A stretch of 64,000 bases of DNA, from NCBI GenBank assembly GCA_018340805.1, contig JACMZG010000008.1, positions 54,840,840 through 54,904,839 on the forward strand, read 5' to 3'. This DNA is from Microvelia longipes. Its lineage: Eukaryota; Arthropoda; Insecta; Hemiptera; Veliidae. A program made the translations under genes and the position numbers. Shown here one piece after another: positions 48,701 to 60,236 of this stretch. Every line of letters starts with the position of its first letter. Position 1 is the first letter of the stretch. Under the pieces are notes generated by a model. The model did not search any database, was not told where the DNA came from, and saw nothing but the letters and a program-made list of their open reading frames with translations.

Positions 48701-48771
48701 ATCTACATTGACGCGGTCAACACCGGAAGACTTAAATTTTAATGACAATAACGCGGAAGCCTACGCAGTTT

Positions 48772-50021
<1,250 letters not shown>

Positions 50022-50473
50022 GCGATTCCTAAAGTCACACAAGGCCCGGCTGCCCGAAAACTCATTAAGGATATCATTATCTCTTTAGATGTAAGCTCTC
50101 TTTTTACAATTGTTCCTCTAGACCTATTCTACGAAATTGTATCTAAAAATTGGTCAAAAATATCAAGACAAACAAAAATTAATAAAAAAAAGATTTTATG
50201 GAATTATTAAAGATGGTTTGCAGCAAAGGATATTTTTGTTTTGGTCAAGGAAGTTTCTACTTAATGAAAGATGGATTAGCCATGGGTAGCCCTATTGCCT
50301 CTATAGCAGCTAATATTACAATGAATTATATTTTAGATCAGATTTTGGTAAAGTTACCTTTTAAAATACCATTTATTTATGAATATGTAGATGACCTGTT
50401 ACTAGCTGTACCTCAGGGCCATGTAAATAATATTTTGGATATATATTCAACAGTTACCACCCTACAATACTAA
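50022..50473 (+). pseudogene. Penelope-like element reverse transcriptase fragment
   Basis: Frame 1 (from 50022) reads AIPKVTQGPAARKLIKD, then IIISLDVSSLFTIVPLD and EIVSKNWSKISRQTKI. The frame then shifts in the A-run at about 50181-50190 and continues FMELLKMVCSKGYFCFGQG, DGLAMGSPIASIAANI and PFIYEYVDDLLLAVP. LDVSSLFT..PLD, GLAMGSPI.S..AN and YVDD (50384-50395) are RT core motifs in the spacing and style of Penelope-like elements. The fragment is about 150 residues of a normal RT plus GIY-YIG protein; the C-terminal part is lost after TLQY-stop. Confidence 0.8.
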
Positions 50474-50573
50474 TTTTAAGCTGATTTGGGCTTAGAATAG
50501 ACCAGTTTTATGACAAAATTAGATGAGTGTAAAGAGAATTATAGTAAAGAAAATGTGTGATTTTCCAGATAAT

Positions 50574-50660
50574 TATGCTTTCATTTCGATTACGGATTTT
50601 TTGTGAACACAATACTTTTCCTATATACCTACGGTATAAATGAGGAAAAGTAAAAAAGGT
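50574..50660 (-). repeat. 5S-block repeat, distal terminal fragment
   Basis: Contains cggattttttgtgaacacaa, tacttttcctatatacctac and ggtataaatgaggaaaagta, the terminal block opposite the 5S side of the family. The other parts are missing. Confidence 0.65.
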
Positions 50661-51877
50661 AAATTTGCGAAGTCATTCTTTGGTCGAGTTTTCTTATAGC
50701 TGTGAAAAAATCGTAAATGAAAAAAAATCGTGACACAGTAGGTATTCATTTTAAAAACGTTTTGCTTTTTTACCATTTTTAAAATAAAATTGACAGATAT
50801 TTAAATTTCCTATTTGTTAGATGGTCATTCTGAAGCAAGAAAAACTTTATGTAGAATTAATTTTTCTCGATAAATAAATACCGGCCATTTTCACTAATGA
50901 TAAATGCCTATAAATGCAACGACTATTAATCAAGTTGAATAGAATAGACCTAAATGCACAAAAAAAGACATTATGCACATCTAATAGGGATTAAAGAATT
51001 TCTATAAGGAGTCCTTACAGGGATGAAAATTTTTATTGATAGCATCAACTCAGGTTAAGCAAGACAAAAATTTGAAAATTTGAGCATCATTTATAAGGAA
51101 ATTTGTTTGTTACCTATGGTTTACCGTGATCTCTTGTATTAAAATAAATCCTATGGCATGAGGCATAGTAAGCTCATGTTTAAAGGGCCTAATTCCAAGA
51201 AGACTAAGGATCCCTTCAGTCTAATCAGAAAGGATTACAGAATTAAAAAGGAGAATAGACTCTTTATTGACCCGTCTTTTATCTTGTGTAAAAACCAGTT
51301 ATAAATCAGAAAAAATAAAGTAATAATGATAATAATATTCTGCTCTAGACTATAATAAAAATCTCTAAAATACATTTAAATGAGTCAGTGTCTGTGTACT
51401 ATTTTTATCTTTTACACCAAAGATTGACACAGCAATGTATTCTATTATAAAATGTGAGCCGTTTACGGATAAAGGTCAACAAAATGTATAAAATAATTTT
51501 TAAATAAACTCCTTTATAAGCTTCTTATCAAGGTGATATTTGGAATCAATACAGAAGACTGTCCTAATAACAAGCTAAAGGCTAAAAGTGTCAAGTAAGT
51601 ATTTATCAACTTAATCTTTAGCAAAAGCAAACATTACTGTATCGAGACAATAAATAACCAGAAAATGTTATCTTTCCTTTGCACACCCTCCTAGAAGATT
51701 TAAACTAGCAATTTTAAAGGACAAACAACCCCTCCCCTACTGTCTATGAAGTACATCGAAGGACCAGAATAAAAAAAAATTGAACTCATCATAATAGAAT
51801 TAAGTTATTTAATAATACATTATTAGGAAATATGTTTCTGGTTATAGGAAACTTTGATTACCTAATGATCGATCCTA
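50661..51877. other. AT-rich non-coding stretch
   Basis: Nothing recognised. Confidence 0.5.
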
Positions 51878-51993
51878 ACATTGACAGTAAATAGCTACAT
51901 CGATCTCAACTTTTACAGCCAGGAAAAAACTATTTTTTTAATAAACACTGACAATGGAATGATACAACAAATAATAATCTCACAACCGTTACA
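51878..51993 (-). repeat. 3' LTR of the Ty3/gypsy relic
   Basis: On the minus strand it begins TGTAACGGTTGTGAG and shares with the 5' LTR the blocks attattatttgttgtat, cctggctgtaaaagttgaga and gtagctattta. A polypurine stretch (ggaggggagg, complement at 51995-52006) lies directly before it. Confidence 0.75.
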
Positions 51994-52015
51994 GCCCTCC
52001 CCTCCAAGAAAAAAA

Positions 52016-52160
52016 CTTGAATGTGAACCTGCAATAGTAAATAATCGTTTTACTCGTCCGATACTTATGGTACGGTATACTTATGGAAAAAAAACTTGAA
52101 TGTAGACCTGCAATAGTGAAAAATGGTTTTACTCAGTCAATACTTATGGTCACTTCAGTA
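52016..52160 (-). repeat. Tandem duplication at the integrase end
   Basis: The segment reading (minus) gtaaaacgattatttactat..cattcaag occurs twice, about 80 bases apart. The end of the integrase frame (GTEVTISID-stop-VKPFFTIAG) is therefore present in two versions. Confidence 0.65.
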
Positions 52161-52700
52161 CCGTTGCGTATTAAAGTGAATAGGTTTTCGGTCCTCATTA
52201 TAACATCGAAGGGCTTTTCGTAGACTGGACTTTGAGATAGTTGTTATCCCTCTAATCGTACGAAAACGTGTGGCGCTGTTTTGAGATCCATATGAACAAA
52301 TGTGCTTTTGTGTCTTGAAACCGCTCAGTAACAGACCTAATTTCCCTAAAAAAGACCCCTCATCTTGGCAAGCTTAATTCTGCTTGTGTGCTAGATTTAC
52401 ACACAAGTTCACCTGGCAGTTTCAGAGAGTCTTTGTATGATAGTTTGGCTGCTGAATGTTCGGTTGTTTCGCTATGGCCTAACAGCACAGCTATCAGTAT
52501 ATCACCCTATCGATTAGAGGTATGGCATCGGGTAGCATGTTTGAGAGTTCGGTGCAATCTCTCTACTTTTCCGTTAGCCTGTGGATGGTATGCTGTCGTG
52601 AAGAATAGGATAACCCCTAACATGTCGTTCAGTTCTTTCAATTGATTTAAAAAAACCGAGTACCTCGGTCAGTCGTTATTATTTGAAGAACAACTAAGCG
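52115..52700 (-). pseudogene. Integrase relic of the Ty3/gypsy element
   Basis: Minus-strand translation across shifted frames yields DSIPSTG near the DDE core exit, then TAYHPQANGKVERLHRTLK and HATRCH (about 52530-52600). LLGHSETTEHSAAKLSY and LPGELVCKS follow, then LKTAPHVFVRLEG (about 52245-52285) and SID-stop-VKPFF (about 52120-52140). HPQANG.VER..R.LK is the classic region around the last catalytic Glu (the E of VER). The C-terminal HVFVR and SID.VKP match gypsy integrase tails. The N-terminal zinc finger and first Asp are not readable. Confidence 0.75.
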
Positions 52701-53164
52701 TGATATTGAGTCGTAAAAAGCTTCGGCGAATGTTTTAGCAACTGTGATAGGCTTGACTTCAGGTCAACAAGTAATCATCATTATGCAATACTTGTATCCG
52801 CGGTTGGGAGGTAACTATATCTATTAACGTGCTCCAGAAGGTTGAAGTTGAAGCTACAAGGTTCAAAAGCTTGTAACGGCGCTTGCAGTAACAACTTATT
52901 TTGTTTACTTGACACATTTGGCATGCTTAGCACCATTCTCTGCCACCTTTGTTTTTGAAGGACGTTTTCTTTTATTCCTGAAGGGCTTTAAATATAAATT
53001 TTATCAAATATTTGTGGTCTCACTGCTATTTGTGGTCTGCGTTCATACTACTCACTTACGAGCTTCGTAAATTCGCACGTATGAATAACTCAAACGCAAC
53101 CGCATGTGCTCGTGTGTTTAACTACAACTGAAACTTGTACCTGTGCTTCACTGTCGACTAGACT

Positions 53165-53470
53165 GCGTTTTCGAATGTCAACCATAAGATTGAATACTTT
53201 AGGAAGTCTGCACCGATAATAGGTTTATCAACAGTTGTTAATACAAAGGGCCACTTAAAGGAACGTCTCAGGCCAAGGTTAAGTTTAAGCCATTTGTCTC
53301 GGTTCGTGTGCATCACGGTTCTTTCGCTGCGTAAAGTTCAAATTTACCAGTACCTGCTTTTTTATCCCGCATAGTCGCGGGGTAAATCGAAATATCTGGC
53401 CCAGTATCTAAAAATGGTACTTTATGCTTTGTATTGAAAATATAAAGAGTCGGCTCTCTCGTAGCCCAAG
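53165..53470 (-). pseudogene. Retroviral-type aspartic protease relic
   Basis: The minus frame reads REPTLYIFNTKHKVPFLDTGPDISIYP, with the catalytic DTG codons at 53400-53408, followed by TMRDKKAGTGKFELYA. After a shift it continues LTTVDKPIIGADFLKYS (53190-53240). FLDTG..ISIYP and PIIGADFL are the flap-to-core landmarks of gypsy-type proteases. It would mature the element's polyprotein; here it is broken by at least one shift. Confidence 0.75.
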
Positions 53471-53599
53471 TTCAAATACCGTCGCGCACGATAAGCGTTT
53501 GATCGATTTCTTTGGATTTTTTTTCTGGCAGTGTCGCTATCCTGTTAACTAGTTCACTGATTTTACCAACTAGAATTTTTGCACTGATTGAGAAGAAGT

Positions 53600-53960
53600 A
53601 GAGGAAACATTCTCAATGGATCTAATAGAGCTTTGTTCATTCAAGCCAGTACGTTTGTTCGCAAGCTCCGCAAATTTGTCCAAGTTTCCCTTTGCTATAG
53701 TTTAGACCGCTTGAATGTTTTAAGGTAACCTTTGTAATAAAAATGAGTTTAATACCCCGTCAGTAACGTTAAATCTGAAGTAAATTCGAAAATAAATGTA
53801 AATAAAGAGATTTTTTTATCGCCCAATTCAAGATCATTAAAAGCTTAAAAAACCAGCGTTCTTCGCTTTCCCTAAATTCTGATATTAATTTGTCTTTTAA
53901 CACCTTATTCTTGTTACTGACGGGTGTGTAGTCTATAACGGTATACGTCAATGACAGTCA
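53600..53960 (-). pseudogene. Gag-like relic of the Ty3/gypsy element
   Basis: The minus frame 53951-53769 reads YTPVSNKNKVLKDKLISEF and RESEERWFFKLL. Further on come FLLQRLP, NIQAV and GNLDKFAELANK, interrupted by stops (53630-53760). The pattern LK..LI.....SEE....LL followed by FLQRLP..VQA and LD.LAE.A is the capsid-type gag of CsRn1-like elements. The CHCC zinc knuckle expected afterwards was not found. Confidence 0.65.
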
Positions 53961-54262
53961 TGAGGGCTTCAGCATCGACCGCTGAAACAATTGGGGAAGA
54001 ATTTTGAGCAATATAAAATACACCAATGTATTTTGTTTCATTGTCAGAAATGTGTCGAAAAGAGTTCCTACACTGTGCCTCTGTTTGGTGGAACCATAAC
54101 TTTGGATTGTTCCACTAAAACGTTCTGCTTACCGCAGTGGCGTAGTTTAGTGCATTTTCCAGTTTTAAAGTCTGGTTTGACGTGCTTGCAGTATTCACGT
54201 GGATGGCTTAGTTTTGAGTGTTTGCTGTGTTACCGGAGCTATCAAAGTCTACCATGTTGCGT

Positions 54263-54280
54263 GTTCAGTGACGGCGTCCC
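54263..54280 (-). promoter_or_regulatory. Primer binding site of the Ty3/gypsy relic
   Basis: Directly inside the 5' LTR the minus strand reads TGGGACGCCGTCACTGA. The TGG start and the GACGCCGTCAC core resemble a decayed site for a tRNA 3' end; a tRNA-Trp-like primer, usual in CsRn1 relatives, is plausible but inferred. Confidence 0.45.
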
Positions 54281-54398
54281 ACATTAACAGTTAATAGCTA
54301 CCTCAATCTTAACTTTTACAACCAGGGAAAACTATTTATTTTTTAGAAAACTGACAACTGAATAATACAACAAATAATAATGTCGCAAACGCTTTACA
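54281..54398 (-). repeat. 5' LTR of the Ty3/gypsy relic
   Basis: Matches 51878-51993 with scattered substitutions and indels (minus strand: attattatttgttgtattat, ccctggttgtaaaagtta, gtagctattaactgttaat). The divergence shows an old insertion. Confidence 0.75.
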
Positions 54399-54529
54399 AT
54401 TCTATGTTTTTATGCTAATTAAATATATGCTACAACCCCTGAGTACATAAAACAATAATCAAATTTTAAGAAATAAACACTATTAAGAGAGAAGCGGAGA
54501 TGAAACCTTGCTTATATTTTATTATTTAT

Positions 54530-55258
54530 ACAGTAGGTATATAGCAAAACTATTGTGTTTGTAAAAAATTTAAATCCAAGTTTTCACCAAAATTATGCTT
54601 GGGTATTTTTTTGACATTTTTTCACAAAATTGTCTGTCTGTATGTGTGTGTATACGTGTGTGAGTGTGTGTGTGGTCTGTTATCATCGTATTTCTCAGTT
54701 AATTAAAAATAAGAAAATGAAACTTAATACAATACTCGATCGATAGGTCTAGACGTGCAATCTGAAAAATAATTATTTTATGCCATCAATAATATCAGCA
54801 AAAAATTAAAAATTAATAAAACGCTGAAAAATTGCTTCTGTCGGTTTAAGATTTGGTACGCTTATAGCTATATAAAGGACCAACATATTTTCCAAGTTTC
54901 ATTTTATTATCAGCATTAGTTTAATTTTTATCACATGACTTTTGTACGTTTTTTTTAAACCGGAAAATAATCCAATTTAGTTAAAATTGTTTACAATTTT
55001 AGACCTTTACAAAAAAATTAAGTACACCAAGTTTCGATTCAATATGACAAGTTAAAACGAAAGTTAATTTTCAATATATCCAAGATTTTTGTTGGATAAT
55101 GAAAGGTAAGCAGCATTGTATAGGTGACCGCTGGGAATGAAAAAGATGTATTAACTGTCTGGGGACGAGTGAAGTGAGTCCGAAGTTAGATGGATGAGCG
55201 TAGTGAACGCAATACGATGAAGAGAAGTTCCAAGGTACCCCGTAGCCCATATTTTTTC
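54530..55258 (+). repeat. 5S-block repeat, longest plus-strand copy
   Basis: About 730 bases. Order: acagtaggtatatagcaaaa and attgtgtttgtaaaaaattt at the distal end, then a gtctgtctgtatgtgtgtgt tract and tgttatcatcgta. An AT-rich middle follows (ttggtacgcttatag, ccaagtttcattttattatc), then gtacaccaagtttcgattca and the 5S-like block at 55105-55138. The tail has the stems GGACgagtgaagtgaGTCC (55163-55181) and GGATgagcgtagtga (from 55192), ending aaggtaccccgtagccc and TTTTTT. Confidence 0.8.
55105..55138 (+). promoter_or_regulatory. 5S rRNA-like internal control region, deleted version
   Basis: aaggtaagcagcattg (box A-like) is joined to taggtgaccgctgggaat (box C-like). Compared with 62247-62300 the intermediate element and part of box C are deleted. 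Confidence 0.5.
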
Positions 55259-55703
55259 TAACAATAAATTACTTGTATCAGAAATTTTTTTTTTCAAGAA
55301 TAAAACATTTGTTAACCTGTTTATTAGCTTAAACTCAGGTCAAGTATATACAGTACAAAAGTTTGAAAATTAATCATATTAGCCTATCAGGTCAACATGT
55401 AGCAATTTCGTTTACATTTACTGCATATTTTTAACAAACCCATGTCAAAATAACAACGACAATTTTCGAACAATAACCAAAATCATTTAATAAACGTGTT
55501 ACAAACTTTGTATTAAAACAAACTAAATTAAAAAATTAGTTTAAAAAAGTAATTTTTAAACTTCATATAGAGAGAAAAATATTATGAACAGATGGTTTTT
55601 ATTTTAACTTGGCATAATAAACAAATTATTTTGAGCTTTGACAATTACCTCAAAAATCAGGCCTTGTTCATTAGTCTCTGAAGAAAATAGAGCTTATTTA
55701 GAG

Positions 55704-55708
<5 letters not shown>
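55259..55708. other. AT-rich non-coding stretch
   Basis: Nothing recognised. Confidence 0.5.

Positions 55709-55751
<43 letters not shown>
55709..55751. repeat. (TA)n microsatellite
   Basis: Pure TA tract. Confidence 0.95.
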
Positions 55752-55754
<3 letters not shown>

Positions 55755-55800
55755 GGTGCATTTGATAAGCATGTCACACATATATTGACATCTAATATTT
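55752..55800 (+). repeat. Microsatellite-linked dispersed sequence, copy 2
   Basis: aatggtgcatttgataagca through ctaatattt, as at 45334-45393 and likewise directly after (TA)n. Followed by a short-period patch (55820-55892) repeating agtaactaaagtatt. Confidence 0.7.
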
Positions 55801-55892
55801 TATCTGGGAATATTGTTAGCTACTAAGAGTAACTAAAGTATTTAGTTTTAAGTAACTAAGTAACTTTAGTTAGAGTAACTAAAGTATTTGGG

Positions 55893-56469
55893 CAAAAAAT
55901 CCTAGTGTGAAGTTAAAAAATGCCAGGCATTTATATTTTGCATAATTTTATTTATTGTATTTTAATTTCTTTTTATTTGCGCCTTATTTTAGTTATTTAC
56001 TTTTACCATTCCTTTCATTGCATGTTTTAATATAGTTTATCTACGTCACTTGTAGGCACTGTTGATAGCATAAGCTAAAAGCTAGCTCTCTCTATGTGAA
56101 TAATATAATTTGTAAAAAGATACTGTTGGTGTTGTTGTTAATCCTACAGTCAGTTAGAATTACTTAAGTGATTCAATGGGAGGGTTTTTATGAATTTTTT
56201 TTTCGTGTTATGTTACAGTCAAGCGATGATGTCATTGCAGGAGCTTAGTATAGAGAACTATCATTATAATACAAAAAATTTAAGCACTAATATTTAATTT
56301 AGTAAAATTTTAAAATAATTTCTTCAGAAACGACATACACTTCTTAGGAAAGAATCGTGATTTATATATGCAAACTTTTTTTTATATAGGCAACTGATGT
56401 TTCCGCGTATTATGATTTTTAGTAATGATAGCCGGATAGTGATTTCAAAACATTATTTTCCGAAGGGAA
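55893..56469. other. AT-rich non-coding stretch
   Basis: Nothing recognised. Confidence 0.5.
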
Positions 56470-56670
56470 ACTAAACCTAAGGATTGAGTTTTGTACCAAG
56501 TTCAAACTCTCTATCATACATACACAGGGAGCTACGATGATAAGACACACCCACACATACAGACAACTTTGTAAAAACTAGTCAGGAGTTAAATTTTGGT
56601 TTCGGATTTTTATCGGAAACACAATGCTTTTCCTATGAACCTGCAGTATAAATAAATAAACGTAAAAATC
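56470..56670 (-). repeat. 5S-block repeat, distal half
   Basis: Carries ttgtaccaagttcaaactct, agctacgatgataagacaca, cccacacatacagacaactt, tttcggatttttatcggaaa and aatgcttttcctatgaacct, the distal blocks in family order. The 5S side is missing. Confidence 0.7.
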
Positions 56671-56704
56671 ATGCAACCAAATTTAATATTTTTTATAATA
56701 AAAA

Positions 56705-56795
56705 GTAACCCGGGAACCTGAGGATCGAACCCGAAATTCCTGCATGGAAAGCGAGTGCATATCTACAACGCTATTAAGACTCGTGGGTAAAAGAC
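56705..56795 (-). repeat. tRNA-like SINE head or tRNA pseudogene
   Basis: The minus strand contains AATAGCGTTGTAGATATGC (box A-like) and GGGTTCGATCC (a good box B), about 35 bases apart. Between them is ctttccatgcag, resembling the anticodon arm of a Gly-TCC tRNA. The T stem and acceptor stem do not pair well, so it is not a working tRNA gene. A Pol III-derived SINE 5' part is the likelier reading; no second copy is seen in the window. Confidence 0.5.
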
Positions 56796-59319
56796 ATATC
56801 TTTTACTAATACGAATGTTTACTAAACGTAAACAGCTACTATATTATTAAAAATATGTTAATTTCACTAAAATGTTTAGAAAAGAATAAATTATTTCTAC
56901 GTATATTAATTAATTAATCGTATGCTAGTTAATAATCTCAGATACTCTCGGCAAAATATTTTGCTTATTTCGTTTTAAATTGACGATAATCCATCTCTTT
57001 AATGTAATTCGTTCTCAAAATAACGAATAAAGCTGCAGTATTTTTTATACTTATTAAGACAAAAAAAAGACAATCATAGTTTTTTTCACCTTATTTGTTA
57101 TACCACAATCCTAGACGCGTAAAATATTTGGCTGCCTGCCCAATCCAATTCTTCGGGGTGACGACCTACATGACTTAACTGTAACAGGATTATTTTTATG
57201 CTTTTTAAACAAATAGCGAAATATAGGTCAAAGAAATAACTTTATAATTTAGAAGTTAATGATGTAGTTAATTCAGAAGGATATTTATCAAACACAATTT
57301 GCTAAGATATTAACAAATTATTTTCTTAATCACAGTTAAAAATAAGAACGACCAAGAATAGAGACAATGAAATAAAAAGAAAATACAATGATTTGCCGTA
57401 ATTATTTTCTCATTATTATTTTTCAAGTAAACGTAAGGCAACTTAGTTAAAGTTATATTTTAATTAGTCAGAATGTTATATTATTTTTTAGCCATTGTTA
57501 ATCACTATTTTTAATGATAAACAGATCAATTTACTAAATTAAACATAACTTTATATTACTGTATATGTAAACACGCACTTACACTATAACAGACATTTTG
57601 TGTATCTGTGTGCACATATACCAGTAAGTAATAATGAAATATTAGTTTTAAATTAAGAAAACACATAAAGTAAAGCTGTACAAAAATCTGCTCTGCATCT
57701 TCACTGTTTTAGTTGATTAACCTTAGTTGTTTGTTAGCTCAATTTTTTATTATATTTGTTATTTATTCATTTTTGTAGATAGAATTCTTTGGATAAAGTC
57801 TTAGGTTCGCTCCTTTTCATTCGTGAGCCCTCCGGAGGAAATTTACACCACAAAATTAGATAAGATATTAGTGTTTAGAGTGGGAATTAAGTGTTAATTT
57901 ATAATTTAGGGGTTTATGATACATTGTTTGTTTTAATAATTATATTAAAAATGAAATAAAATTCAGTACAAGTAAAGGAATAAAAATGAAGAATAAAAGA
58001 AGATGCTAGTCCAAATTAAGATTTCAAAAACCTTATAAAGCTGTGTATTCCTACTCATAATTTGGACTGTTGTTTTCTTTTAAATTTCTTTTTAGATTTA
58101 TTTACTAATCATCTTTGCGGTCTGGAACTAGTACCATTAGTCGATAAAACAAAAGTGACAATGATAGGCTGGATTTGAGATGTTTGCACTAGGCTTTAGG
58201 CTCTATAGACAGGCTTGGTTTAGGTATATCTATATCCTGCATGATATATTTGGTGCCTAAAATGTATATATTATCTACAAATCGATGATTCACGACCAGA
58301 AGTTGGAGTTTAGGAACGTTCACTCGAATTTTGTAATCCTTTTAAAGCGTTATAAATCCATATTACGACTTTTATATTGATAAAATAAACGGTCCAGGTA
58401 AAAAATACTATTCCCAGTAGAATTGGCTCTTAAACACTATAACGCAAGACGAGAGCCCCACAAATACGCACTAAACACTTGATAAAAACTTTTTAATTTC
58501 AATGATTATTACTCTAATAAAACAAGAAAAAAAACATTTTAAAAAATAAGCCCAACAATGAAAAGCAATAAAAATAGAAAAGAAGGTAGAGAATACAAAT
58601 AGAGTGATTAAGCCTCATATTAGAGGCTTTTCTTTACAAAACAAGAAAAAAGGCTAGGAGTACTACTACTAATATTTCCTAACCTGACCCAATAATATCA
58701 AGGGATGAAATAGCTTTAAAATATTCAGAGCAGGTTACAGGTTATATTGCTTGGTCCTAAGGTAATATAACCTCTAGATTAAACTTTCTACTCAGGATGT
58801 TTTCTAATATTGCCAACTATTGAGTTGTCTTGGGTAGGCTGTTATTCTTAAATATTTATTTTTCTTTTATCTATTTTTTTTTTTGTTTTACGATGGTACC
58901 ATCATTGAAGGCTTTAGATTTGAAATATTTAAATATTTAATAAAACATCAAAATTGATCTACAATAAAAGAAGCACTAACCATAAATGTTTTCCAGCAAA
59001 TATTGAAAATAAGTTATAAGGTCTGAGTCATTATTTAGCTAAAATAATTTTATAGCTTACAAACCGATGTTATAAGTGTAAGTATGTGTTTATAAGTTAT
59101 GTGTTTTATAAGATTTTCAGTCGAACAAAAATTTACAAGCAACTAGATAGAAAACTTTTTAAACTATAAAACGTTTCATAGCTTCTTTAGCAGCATATTA
59201 TTTAATGCTTTTTCCAAACGTGTTCTCATCTGGATCATGTGTAGCTAAACATATTTAGTTATGTTAGCTAATTTTATAATGGATTATGTCGGTTTAATAC
59301 GTTTACAAGGGGTATGAAC
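56796..59319. other. Long AT-rich non-coding stretch
   Basis: About 2.5 kb without supported features. Confidence 0.5.
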
Positions 59320-59650
59320 TCTCAATTTTTGATTGTGAGGCAAAAAGGGTCAAACAATTTTGCCTACTCGACTGGAGTACAAAAGTTAGAATTCGTTCGG
59401 AAAGTTTGGTACGTTCAAACCAAATTCACTTGTGCAAAACAATTATTCTCGTTCAAAGCAACATTTATCTCGCTCGTAAAAAAATGTTTATACAAAATTG
59501 TTGTTTGACTGAACAAGATAATCAAATGTCTCATTCAACAAGTTTCCTAAAAATGACATAAAGAAGTTTGTCCAACCACGTCAAGCAATTATCGCCAGCT
59601 TTTTCTCAAAACAATTCAATCAAACATTTTACTCGCCAATTTCGTTAAGC
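59320..59650. repeat. Decayed short-period repeat (tentative)
   Basis: A phrase like gttcaaacaatttt..tcactcg recurs with heavy variation (around 59351, 59407, 59450 and 59615), giving an open plus frame (59314-59508) of biased composition. Possibly an old minisatellite. Confidence 0.3.
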
Positions 59651-60236
59651 CAATCTAATCTTGTGTGGTACTCTTAATACGTAAAACTCAATTTATACTG
59701 CTAAGGTAAATTAATTTTGAATGGCCTTACAAATAAATCAATGTCAATTGACAGACGCCATGCTGATTATATACGAGAAGTATATAAAACAATGCCAAGT
59801 TGATAAAAATCTAGGGATATGATATTACTATGACTTAAAACCGTCAATAATATGGTATATTAATAGGGTCTAACGAGGTCTCGCGTGACTAGAAATTAAA
59901 CCAACGATTATACTTCGTGTGTATTTTTTATTTATTCAAAATTGGTAAGACTGGAACTAATTTTAAAAATACATATCTGCCAAGCATATATATGTTCTAA
60001 GATAAATATTGAAAACTAAAAAGATGACTATATTCGTTTCATAAATAGGAATATACTCGTACTGGTTAACAAACCTTTTCAAAGCAGGAAGGTTATATTA
60101 GATGTACAGTCACTAGAAGAAAACAACCATCAAATAAAAATATTATCTAATTTGCCCTTGGAGCTTAATGCTTGTCGTTATTCTTTCTAATTTATAACCT
60201 TTAATGAACTTTAAACTATTCTTATAACGCGAAATT
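59651..60236. other. AT-rich non-coding stretch
   Basis: Nothing recognised. Confidence 0.5.

Larger units (their letters stand above)
48244..48745. mobile_element. Head-to-head Penelope-type termini
   Basis: The left arm 48244-48373 (minus) and right arm 48376-48473 plus 48709-48738 (plus) are near-perfect inverted copies meeting at aactga-gt-tcagtt (about 48374). Each arm contains a hammerhead-like core followed by aacgtcggattcttcatcta and then acgcggtcaacaccggaaga. The right arm is split by a hAT MITE. Long (TA)n tracts bound the pair on both sides. Inverted terminal repeats of this kind are typical of Penelope-like element insertions. Confidence 0.7.
51878..54398 (-). mobile_element. Decayed Ty3/gypsy LTR retrotransposon (CsRn1-like), RT lost
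   Basis: Two similar ~117-base LTRs bound 2.5 kb that on the minus strand gives, in order, gag-like, aspartic protease and integrase remnants. RT and RNase H, normally between protease and integrase, are absent. The step falls in 52700-53170, where no RT motif is readable. Many stops and shifts make it non-functional. The gag style (FLLQRLP..NIQAV) and integrase style (TAYHPQANGKVERLHRTLK) are those of CsRn1-clade elements of arthropods; the clade call is from memory of family patterns. Higher GC than its flanks. Confidence 0.8.

Noticed and set aside
52388..52645. Plus-strand frame of 85 codons
   Set aside because: Antisense to the integrase relic; likewise 53991-54287 is antisense to the gag leader region.
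56705..56795. A working tRNA gene
   Set aside because: Acceptor and T stems do not pair well.
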